A stretch of 11,835 nt of DNA from an uncultured Helicobacteraceae bacterium (lineage in GTDB: Bacteria; Campylobacterota; Campylobacteria; Campylobacterales; UBA6016), in assembly GCA_937973585.1 (NCBI GenBank), contig CALJKN010000159.1, positions 1-11,835 on the forward strand. Direction: 5' to 3'. Shown piece by piece: positions 5,762 through 11,835 of this stretch. The position numbers were made by a program, and so were the translations under genes. The notes under the pieces are model-generated. The model searched no databases. It was not told where the DNA came from and worked only from the letters and a program-made list of their open reading frames with translations. The number at the start of each line of letters is the position of its first letter. Within the stretch, counting starts at the first letter, position 1.

Positions 5762-7564
5762 ATGAATCCAAGACCAGACCACGCAGATCGATGGTGGATA
5801 ACGGCAAAAGGTTTTACTAACGACCTGTTTTTGCGTTTCAAAGTTGTGCATTACTATATCTTTCTACCAACTCTCTCCGTGCAATTTGTGGGGATGATAT
5901 ACGGGCTTTTTACCAAGTTCTCAACCGCCGGAAAAGCCCTTTTTAGGCTAAATATGGAGTTTTTTAGATGGTGGATACCATACTATGCCGGCGAACAAAA
6001 CAGAACATATTGGGATCTGGGGCAGGGATACGAACAAAGCGTTATAGACTACAATGTTTATTTTTTTAAACAACTGGCTCTATACCCATTACCGCTAAGT
6101 CTCTCGGTAGGGCTACTCCTATTTCTAGTGCTCCTCTATGTAGCAAAAACAACAAGAGACGGATATATTAGCGGCTCACGTCTGGTATCGGAAACTGAGT
6201 TAAAAAAACTTGCCAAAAAAGTCGGTAAAACATTTTTTGAAATTGGAAAAATACCGCTACCTATAACCTCTGAGACATCTCATATATTTATAGTCGGTGC
6301 GCCCGGAAGAGGCAAGACATTAGCCGTCAGAAAAGTAATCAGAAAGGCAATAAGTGCCGATAAGAGAGGAATTATACTTGATATCAAAGGCGACTGGATA
6401 CCGGATGTATATAGAGAAAACATAGATCTAATCTTTAATCCTCTTGACATACGGACTATTAAATGGACTGTATTTAACGATATAAAAGACCCTATAGCAA
6501 TCAGAAACTTTTGCAGTTGGATAATCCCGGTTACAAATCAAAAAGCACCGTTTTTTGAAGAGAGCGCCAGATTTATCCTCGAGTCAATAATGCTTAAGTG
6601 TATCAAGACCGGCAATATTACAAATGCAGAAATTAGAAGACTCTCCTCCTTGACGCCTTATGAATTATCGCAAGAGCTTTACGGCTACGGCAGAGGTGAT
6701 ACTTACGTGGGTGAAAAAGGAAATAAGGATGTTTTCGCATCATTCCAAAGAGCTATGGCATTCATAGACTTTTTGGAAGACGGAGATTTTAGCATCACCG
6801 AATTTGTTAACTCCTCAAAGCCGGGTTTTATATTCATATCAAATACATCCAAAACAGCGCAAGCTTTTAAGCCGTTACTTACCGCTTTTGTCAACGTTTT
6901 CGCATTTACCGCACTGCAATTACCGGATGATCTAAGCAGGAGGCTATATCTGTTTCTTGACGAATTCGGCCGACTTGGGAAAATCGACACAATAAAAGAT
7001 TTGGTCTTACTCGGAAGGTCAAAAGGGGTGTCGCTATGGCTCACATCACAAGATCTAAATCAACAAGCATACACATACTCTCAAGACGAGATGCTTTCTA
7101 TTATAAACGCCTTTTCAACTTTTGCCGTCATGGGGTTAAACGAACCTAAAGGGGCTAAATACTGGAGTGAAAAATTCGGACAACAAGAATTATTTGAGAT
7201 ATCCGAGACAATCGGCATGGGGCCGCATGTTAACAGAGACGGCATAAACCTAAACAAACAAAAAAAGCTAGAGTGGATCGTCAAAGACGGGGATATCTTA
7301 AATCTGGAGACTCTGACTATGTATATAAAAATCGATGGTATCCCCGCATGCTCAAAAACAAAAGTTGAGATTATCAAGGCAAATACAAATGTTCCGGCGA
7401 TTATCGAAAGAGAGATTAGTATAGATTCCATGATAAAACTCATGCAGAGTATCGAACCTGCAAATGAACAAGAACCGCTTGAGGTCGAAGCCCCACAAGA
7501 CGAATTAGTACCGCCGAGCGACATACGTAAAAATATACTCAATGCCGAAGATTTTACATATTAA
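5762..7564 (+). CDS. traD: TraD, type IV coupling protein (VirD4/TraD family ATPase)
   Basis: TraD is an inner-membrane hexameric ATPase that links the relaxosome to the T4SS channel and drives DNA transfer. Two membrane segments lie at about 31-50 and 107-127, with a short periplasmic region between them. Walker A GAPGRGKT is at 179-186, preceded by the typical PITSETSHIFIVG. DIKGDW follows at 207-212. Walker B LYLFLDEFGRLGK is at 395-407, and the conserved sensor region SLWLTSQDLNQ is at 424-434. The acidic, proline-containing C-terminal tail (about 565-600) resembles tails that contact accessory relaxosome proteins in F-type systems. At 600 residues it is somewhat shorter than F TraD. AAGGA lies 8 nt before the ATG. 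It starts 64 nt after the ribbon-helix-helix-like gene and ends 12 nt before traI, so relaxase and coupling protein are co-expressed. Confidence 0.93.
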   Translation: MNPRPDHADRWWITAKGFTNDLFLRFKVVHYYIFLPTLSVQFVGMIYGLFTKFSTAGKALFRLNMEFFRWWIPYYAGEQNRTYWDLGQGYEQSVIDYNVYFFKQLALYPLPLSLSVGLLLFLVLLYVAKTTRDGYISGSRLVSETELKKLAKKVGKTFFEIGKIPLPITSETSHIFIVGAPGRGKTLAVRKVIRKAISADKRGIILDIKGDWIPDVYRENIDLIFNPLDIRTIKWTVFNDIKDPIAIRNFCSWIIPVTNQKAPFFEESARFILESIMLKCIKTGNITNAEIRRLSSLTPYELSQELYGYGRGDTYVGEKGNKDVFASFQRAMAFIDFLEDGDFSITEFVNSSKPGFIFISNTSKTAQAFKPLLTAFVNVFAFTALQLPDDLSRRLYLFLDEFGRLGKIDTIKDLVLLGRSKGVSLWLTSQDLNQQAYTYSQDEMLSIINAFSTFAVMGLNEPKGAKYWSEKFGQQELFEISETIGMGPHVNRDGINLNKQKKLEWIVKDGDILNLETLTMYIKIDGIPACSKTKVEIIKANTNVPAIIEREISIDSMIKLMQSIEPANEQEPLEVEAPQDELVPPSDIRKNILNAEDFTY

Positions 7565-7576
7565 AAAAGGTTTTCG

Positions 7577-10558
7577 ATGATAACCATGTCAAAGTCAATG
7601 TCCGCAGGAGCGGCCGCCGGATATTATCAAAAAGACAGCTACTACACACAAGAGGGTCAAGGGATTTGGTTTGGAAAGACAGCCGACACCTTTGGACTCG
7701 TCTCCGCCGTTTCAGAGCTTCCTTGGGCGGCAGCTAGATACGGCTTGGATCCATCAAAGATAACTCCGGAGATAGAACAAAAACTAAACGCTTTTGCATC
7801 TGAAGAGGGTAAGCTAAAAAGCGAAATAGATAAAAACGGCATAACCGATGACATTAAATCAAAAATTGATAGCTTCAACCTAAAAAAGGAGGAGTACAAT
7901 AAATCACTCGGCCAGATTAAACTTGTAGGAGATAACTACGACAATAACGGCATATTAACACACAGAGCCGGATTTGATATAACGTTATCAGCTCCAAAAA
8001 GCTTGTCGATTATGGCTCTGCTAGGTGGCGACGAGAGGCTAAAAGATGCGTTGGTGGAGGCCAATAAAGAGGTGATGGAATACGCTGAAAAGCATTTTGC
8101 TCAGGGTCGCATCTGGAATCCAGAACTTAAAATGCAAGAAAAAGTTAATACCGAGAATCTACTCGTTGCACAATATCTCCATTCAACAAGCAGAAGTGTA
8201 GACGGACAGACACCGGATCCACAACTTCATATCCATAACTTTGTCTCCAACATCACGCTTACAGAGCAGGGATATAAGGCTCTTGAGCCTCGTGAGCTGT
8301 ACAAGCATCAAAACTTGCTAGGACAGATAGCTCAAAATTCTATGGCCGAAAAAGTAGAAAAACTAGGATATCAGGTTGAATGGACAAGACAAAAAAACGG
8401 CAACTACACCTTTGAGATAAAAGGCGTAAGCAAAGATTTAATTGATAATTTTTCAAAACGAACCGAAATCATAGAAAAAGCAATCAAAAACGCCGAAACG
8501 GAGTCCGGCAGAATATTGACCGCCGCCGAAAAAGACATAATCACAAAAGATACAAAATCTTCAAAAGAGAAACAAAATCTTGACTCTCTAAAGGAGACTT
8601 GGACACAACAAGCGGAGCAACTCGGACACACAAAAGATAGTATCCTCACCGAAACAAGAGAGCAAATAGAAAATAAAAAACTTGCGGCTACGGTCGATGA
8701 GGCTATAAATATAGCACATACAACACTTGAAAATAAATACTCAATTTTCGACAAATACCAAATAATACATGAATCTGCAAAAGCAAGTCAAGGACAGTTT
8801 GAACTTAAAGAGCTTGAGACTGCAATCGAAAAGAGCGACGACATCATCAAGCTCAATGAAAAGTTTTATACGACAAAAAATATACTCAATGCTGAAAATT
8901 CAATCATAGATACGGTAAAGAGCGGCAAGAACGCCGCTGAACCGCTTTTGACAAGCAAAGAGTTTTTGGAGCAAACAGGCAATAGCGAAACATACAAACA
9001 ACTAACCGATGACCAAAAAAATGCCCTCAAATTTATACTAACTTCAACCGATTCTTTTATGGCCATACAAGGCGATGCAGGGAGCGGCAAGACCACAATG
9101 TTTAAAGAGTTTGGCCAAGTACTCGCTGAAGCTCAAGCGTTATCGTCCGATAAAACTGAAATTATCGCTATGGCTCCAACCGGCAAGGCGGCTTCCGTAA
9201 TGTTCAAAGAGGCAGGACTTGAGAGTCAAACCATAGATAGTTTTTTGCTAAAACCATCCAGAAACAGCGACGACGTTAAAAAAAGTACCCTCTATATCGT
9301 AGACGAAGCATCAATGATATCGACCTTAAAATTAGAAGCCTTACTCTCTAGGGCAGAACAAGAAAACGCAAGGGTAGTTCTGACCGGAGACATCAAGCAG
9401 CTCCCGCCTATTGAACAAGGATCTATGTTTGCCAAATTGCAAATAGACCAGACTATCCCAGCCGTAGAAATGACACAGGTACTGAGGCAGAAAACGGAAA
9501 TAACACAAAGCTATGCCTACAATTTTAAGTCTGGGAATATTGAAGAGGCTTTTGATACCTTGTCATCACAAGGCCGGATAATAGAACATAGCGATAAAAT
9601 AGAGCTTCGTAGTGCGATTATATCAAAGGCCGTTAGTGATATTCAGGAATTTGGCCTTGAGTCGGTGGCCGTACTCTCAAACTCGAACCAAATGAAGAGC
9701 TATATCAATCAGGGTATCAGAAATGAACTAATAACATCCGGATACCTAGAAAATACGGAAGCTCTAACGGTTAAGGCACTTGAAGCTAAGCAGTTAGATA
9801 ATTTCGATGCGAAAATCGCCTCAAACTATGAGTCTGGTGATGTTATGTATGCTTACAAAATGCAGGGAGATATCAAAAATGGACAAGAGGTAACGGTTAT
9901 TGACACGAATGCCGAAACAAATGATATTCTAATCTCATATACGAACCGTTCCGGCGAAACAAAAGAAAAGTGGATCGATGCCGAAAATGCGGCAGATGCC
10001 TACAACGTATACAGTGCAAAAGAAAAAGATTTTGTAGTTGGCGACAAAATCACATTTAATAGAAATAGCGGCGATCTAAAAAACGGAGAGCAACACGTTA
10101 TTCTATCGATAGACAGAGACGAGCATACCATTACGATAGAAAAAGACGGCGAAGAGGCGACGATAAATACCGATGAATATAAAAACATCGATCATGCATA
10201 CGCAACAACAACGCACAAGGCGCAAGGCATTACGGCTGATCACGTCCATATTTATGCCGAAGCAGACAATATGCAAAATTTCAATTCCGGATATGTCGAG
10301 GCAACCAGGGCAAAAGAGGATATCCATCTGTATGTTGACGATAAAAATGCCGTTGTCGAAAACTATAAAGAGCTAGCCGACAAACCCAACGCAAGAGACA
10401 TCATCGACACCCGCCAAGACGATTTCGGTCAAACTAAAACCGATCAAGAAAAACGGCCAGAAATGGACAAAACCGAATCATCATCCGTATCCGATTCGGA
10501 TCAATCCGACGAAAGATCACACAATACGGACGAGATAAATGATGAATATGAACTATAG
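7577..10558 (+). CDS. traI: TraI/TrwC-type MobF relaxase-helicase
   Basis: TraI nicks the transferred strand at oriT through tyrosine chemistry and unwinds it 5' to 3'. The N-terminal relaxase domain (about 1-300) has the MobF paired tyrosines (Y16-Y17 and Y22-Y23 in AGYYQKDSYY), the FDITLSAPKSLSIMALLGG motif (133-151), and the metal-binding histidines H202, H218 and H220 in DPQLHIHNF. A charged helical linker spans about 300-470. A RecD-like superfamily 1B helicase follows, with Walker A GDAGSGKT (499-506), APTGKAAS (533-540), Walker B VDEASM (575-580), GDIKQLPPIEQGSMF (604-618), THKAQG (879-884) and VEATRAK (907-913). The last 50 residues are acidic, Ser/Asp-rich and probably disordered. 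Its 993 residues match R388 TrwC rather than the much longer F TraI. The start has AAGG 6 nt upstream; a second in-frame ATG lies 9 nt downstream, but the first gives the usual N-terminus. Confidence 0.95.
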   Translation: MITMSKSMSAGAAAGYYQKDSYYTQEGQGIWFGKTADTFGLVSAVSELPWAAARYGLDPSKITPEIEQKLNAFASEEGKLKSEIDKNGITDDIKSKIDSFNLKKEEYNKSLGQIKLVGDNYDNNGILTHRAGFDITLSAPKSLSIMALLGGDERLKDALVEANKEVMEYAEKHFAQGRIWNPELKMQEKVNTENLLVAQYLHSTSRSVDGQTPDPQLHIHNFVSNITLTEQGYKALEPRELYKHQNLLGQIAQNSMAEKVEKLGYQVEWTRQKNGNYTFEIKGVSKDLIDNFSKRTEIIEKAIKNAETESGRILTAAEKDIITKDTKSSKEKQNLDSLKETWTQQAEQLGHTKDSILTETREQIENKKLAATVDEAINIAHTTLENKYSIFDKYQIIHESAKASQGQFELKELETAIEKSDDIIKLNEKFYTTKNILNAENSIIDTVKSGKNAAEPLLTSKEFLEQTGNSETYKQLTDDQKNALKFILTSTDSFMAIQGDAGSGKTTMFKEFGQVLAEAQALSSDKTEIIAMAPTGKAASVMFKEAGLESQTIDSFLLKPSRNSDDVKKSTLYIVDEASMISTLKLEALLSRAEQENARVVLTGDIKQLPPIEQGSMFAKLQIDQTIPAVEMTQVLRQKTEITQSYAYNFKSGNIEEAFDTLSSQGRIIEHSDKIELRSAIISKAVSDIQEFGLESVAVLSNSNQMKSYINQGIRNELITSGYLENTEALTVKALEAKQLDNFDAKIASNYESGDVMYAYKMQGDIKNGQEVTVIDTNAETNDILISYTNRSGETKEKWIDAENAADAYNVYSAKEKDFVVGDKITFNRNSGDLKNGEQHVILSIDRDEHTITIEKDGEEATINTDEYKNIDHAYATTTHKAQGITADHVHIYAEADNMQNFNSGYVEATRAKEDIHLYVDDKNAVVENYKELADKPNARDIIDTRQDDFGQTKTDQEKRPEMDKTESSSVSDSDQSDERSHNTDEINDEYEL

Positions 10559-10612
10559 TGATACCGAACGATCATTTGCCATCAAACTAAAAACTTTTAA
10601 AACTTGTTCGTC

Positions 10613-10618
10613 TATAAT
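10613..10618 (+). promoter_or_regulatory. -10 element of the promoter for the CsgG-like gene
   Basis: A perfect TATAAT lies 55 nt after the traI stop and 31 nt before the ATG at 10650. The expected -35 position is only A/T-rich (near 10590-10596), as is common for Campylobacterota sigma70 promoters. The ribosome site AGGA at 10639-10642 follows at normal distance. This suggests that the gene can be expressed apart from the tra operon. Confidence 0.5.
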
Positions 10619-10649
10619 CTATTTATGATTTACATAGTAGGAAATAATA

Positions 10650-11408
10650 ATGATACTAAATAAGGCCGTCTTAACTCTAGGCTTGTCTGCAATACTCGCA
10701 ACATCTACATTCGCCGACTCAGATACCAAAGTAGAGCAAATACAAATTCCTGTAGACAAATGCTCTGCTCCTGTTATGTCTATAGCTATAAACGACGTAG
10801 ACTGCAAAGCGCAAGCTTGCCAAGATAGTGGTGTACCCAGTGGCGGTGTGGCCGGATTGGCAGCACTGCTTAGCGGACAAGATAACGTCAAGGGAATCGG
10901 TAAGGGTGTAAAAAGTATGCTTGCAAATGCTATTAAAGAAACAAAATGTTTCAAGATAGTAGATTTAGAGCAGTTTGAAAAGATGAAAAAAATGATGGCT
11001 GCTACGGGACAAGAGGTTAAGCCTCCAAAAATAGACCTTATAATAGGCGGGACAATATCCTCAATAGACTCCAGTAAAGAGGGTGGAGCTATAGGCGGTG
11101 GGTTGCTTCCGGTTGTCGGACTTTTTAGCAAAAATACCGCAAAAGCAAGCGTTGGCGTTGACTTTTACACTATGAATCCTATGACTCTCGAAATGGGGGA
11201 ATCTAAAAGTTTTACTGCCAATAGCGAAAAAAGCTCATGGGGCTTTGGAGGATTCGCAGGTGTTGCGGGCGGCGGATGGAGCGTCACAAAAAATGTAGCT
11301 CTTGATAACGTGATCCGTGATGTTGTTTTTAGCGCAACAAACTATCTAGTTGAAACGTATGCCAAAGATAAGATTGTTGAAAGAGCCAAGGTAGCCAAGG
11401 CCGACTAA
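10650..11408 (+). CDS. Secreted CsgG-family protein
   Basis: This is a 252-residue exported protein. A signal peptide (about 1-22, ending STFA|DSD) fits signal peptidase I; there is no lipobox cysteine, so unlike Escherichia coli CsgG it is not an obvious lipoprotein. The CsgG-type region runs from GIGKGVKSMLANAIKETKCF (82-101) through KIVDLEQFEKMKKMMAATGQ, the strand DLIIGGTISSID (129-140) and a glycine-rich stretch (145-157), to paired strands such as ASVGVDFYTMNP (166-177). The C-terminal helix is charged. Cysteines C38, C52, C57 and C100 could form disulfides; the N-terminal Cys-containing segment is not part of the usual CsgG core. CsgG homologues form outer-membrane secretion pores or periplasmic assemblies. 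There is no curli gene here, so a role with the T4SS outer-membrane complex or as a cell-surface accessory is inferred. It lies 91 nt after traI with its own promoter. Confidence 0.7.
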   Translation: MILNKAVLTLGLSAILATSTFADSDTKVEQIQIPVDKCSAPVMSIAINDVDCKAQACQDSGVPSGGVAGLAALLSGQDNVKGIGKGVKSMLANAIKETKCFKIVDLEQFEKMKKMMAATGQEVKPPKIDLIIGGTISSIDSSKEGGAIGGGLLPVVGLFSKNTAKASVGVDFYTMNPMTLEMGESKSFTANSEKSSWGFGGFAGVAGGGWSVTKNVALDNVIRDVVFSATNYLVETYAKDKIVERAKVAKAD

Positions 11409-11467
11409 AGTGACAAAGCACAAAACCGTGGGATAAATGATGGCTCGAATTTGGCTTTACCTGTAAT

Positions 11468-11502
11468 CCACTAATGGCCTCTACCGACAAGGTCATTAGT
11501 GG
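11468..11502. repeat. 12-bp hairpin between convergent genes
   Basis: CCACTAATGGCC (11468-11479) pairs with GGTCATTAGTGG (11491-11502), leaving an 11-nt loop. All pairs are Watson-Crick except one G-T wobble. It lies between the plus-strand CsgG-like gene and the minus-strand antitoxin gene, where a bidirectional terminator would be expected, but neither side has a T-run. A smaller 11-bp palindrome, TGATGGCATCA, follows at 11521-11531. It may be a structured 3' end, a recombination or protein-binding site, or part of a transfer origin. Confidence 0.55.
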
Positions 11503-11571
11503 TCGCCGAACTGCTACATTTGATGGCATCATTCCAAATTTTTAGCCAATATAAAAAACTACATCTAATAT

Positions 11572-11769
11572 TTACCTCGCCGTAGTTTGTCTCTTAAAGC
11601 CAATCTCTAAACTAAAACCAACTGCTTTTGCATATTCCATAAGTGTACCAAGGTTTGGTAAATGTTTCGCATTTGGACTCTCTAGTCTTGAAATATTGCT
11701 TTTCTTTGTATGAAGTATATTGGCCACATCTTCTTGTGTAAGTTGTGCATCCATCCTTGCCTTTATCAT
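11572..11769 (-). CDS. XRE-type helix-turn-helix antitoxin (HigA-like), C-terminal part
   Basis: This is a 65-residue minus-strand frame starting at an ATG at 11769. Residues 9-30 (QLTQEDVANILHTKKSNISRLE) form a clear XRE/Cro helix-turn-helix. The following NAKHLPNLGTLMEYAKAVGFSLEIGF is typical of HigA antitoxins paired with RelE/HigB-type toxins. Such antitoxins normally have about 25-30 more residues before the helix-turn-helix, and those residues are readable upstream in the same frame but separated by a TAA (see the entry at 11776-11835). The ATG could serve as a re-start, giving a protein with an intact DNA-binding domain but no N-terminal arm. No obvious ribosome site precedes it. In HigBA-type loci the toxin gene lies upstream, which would be right of this window. 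The gene converges on the CsgG-like gene. Confidence 0.6.
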   Translation of the reverse strand: MIKARMDAQLTQEDVANILHTKKSNISRLESPNAKHLPNLGTLMEYAKAVGFSLEIGFKRQTTAR

Positions 11770-11775
11770 CTGTTT

Positions 11776-11835
11776 TTAGAGCTCAAAAATAGGCTTTAGC
11801 GCATCGTATTCTTCTCTCACTTCGGCATTTTGCAG
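11776..11835 (-). pseudogene. N-terminal part of the HigA-like antitoxin, cut by an in-frame TAA
   Basis: Reading leftwards from the window edge in the same frame as the antitoxin, the codons give LQNAEVREEYDALKPIFEL, then TAA (11776-11778), then KQMIKARM and the helix-turn-helix. The pattern 'NxEVxxEYDALxPxFxL' is the usual HigA N-terminus and joins the downstream part without any length change. The stop therefore replaces one codon (an AAA, CAA or GAA ancestor would need a single base change). Either the antitoxin is inactivated, it is made as a shorter form by re-initiation, or there is a sequencing error. The true start lies outside the window. Confidence 0.55.

Noticed and set aside
7081..7542. 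153-codon minus-strand open frame inside traD
   Set aside because: It lies fully opposite a clear TraD coding region, has Ser/Ile/Phe-rich shadow composition and no recognisable motif.
10542..10628. 28-codon frame overlapping the end of traI in another frame
   Set aside because: It has no ribosome site and runs through the TATAAT promoter of the next gene, so it is probably chance.
10619..11131. 170-codon minus-strand open frame opposite the CsgG-like gene
   Set aside because: The plus-strand gene has a promoter, ribosome site, signal peptide and family pattern. The minus frame is a low-complexity mirror with no ribosome site.
11468..11502. Hairpin considered as an intrinsic terminator
   Set aside because: Neither strand has the T-run expected after the stem, so it is listed only as an inverted repeat.
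11441..11545. Open frame reading FGFTCNPLMASTDKVISG through the hairpin
   Set aside because: It is about 34 codons, has no good start or ribosome site, and is interrupted upstream by TGA. The hairpin explains the sequence constraint better.

Overview
This window looks like part of the transfer region of a conjugative element, either a plasmid or an integrative conjugative element, with an F-type type IV secretion system (T4SS). Base composition is AT-rich. The short A/T-rich leaders, the TTG starts and the general character of the proteins suggest a Campylobacterota (epsilonproteobacterial) host such as the Sulfurimonas/Sulfuricurvum/Sulfurospirillum group. That host assignment is an inference, because no rRNA or housekeeping gene is present.

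Layout. Positions 1-69 hold the 3' end of an unidentified reading frame. Positions 70-248 are a leader region with a plausible sigma70 promoter and A/T-rich inverted repeats. A tightly packed plus-strand operon follows: traG (mating-pair formation/stabilisation membrane protein); a 50-residue ORF that overlaps both neighbours by ATGA; traH (periplasmic pilus-assembly protein); a 63-residue ORF; an 85-residue membrane protein; an 85-residue protein resembling a ribbon-helix-helix accessory factor; traD (coupling ATPase); and traI (MobF relaxase-helicase of TrwC-like size). Junctions are ATGA or TTGA overlaps or gaps of 2-64 nt, so one polycistronic mRNA is likely. A CsgG-family secreted protein then has its own TATAAT promoter. 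A hairpin lies between it and a convergent minus-strand HigA-like antitoxin gene, which runs off the right edge and carries an in-frame stop codon.

How the parts work together. TraI nicks and unwinds the transferred strand, and TraD passes the relaxase-DNA complex to the secretion channel. TraG and TraH belong to the F-specific pilus and mating-pair machinery. The ribbon-helix-helix-like protein next to traD/traI is a candidate relaxosome accessory factor. The small membrane protein sits where F-type operons often carry entry-exclusion genes, but its role is unknown. The CsgG-like protein could be an outer-membrane or periplasmic partner of the apparatus.

There is no gene-free stretch longer than 300 bases. 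The longest are 70-248 (179 nt) and 11409-11571 (163 nt). I saw no tRNA, rRNA, CRISPR array, insertion sequence or complete attachment site. The novel part of the window is the set of small genes embedded in the tra operon and the CsgG cargo gene, not the tra core itself.
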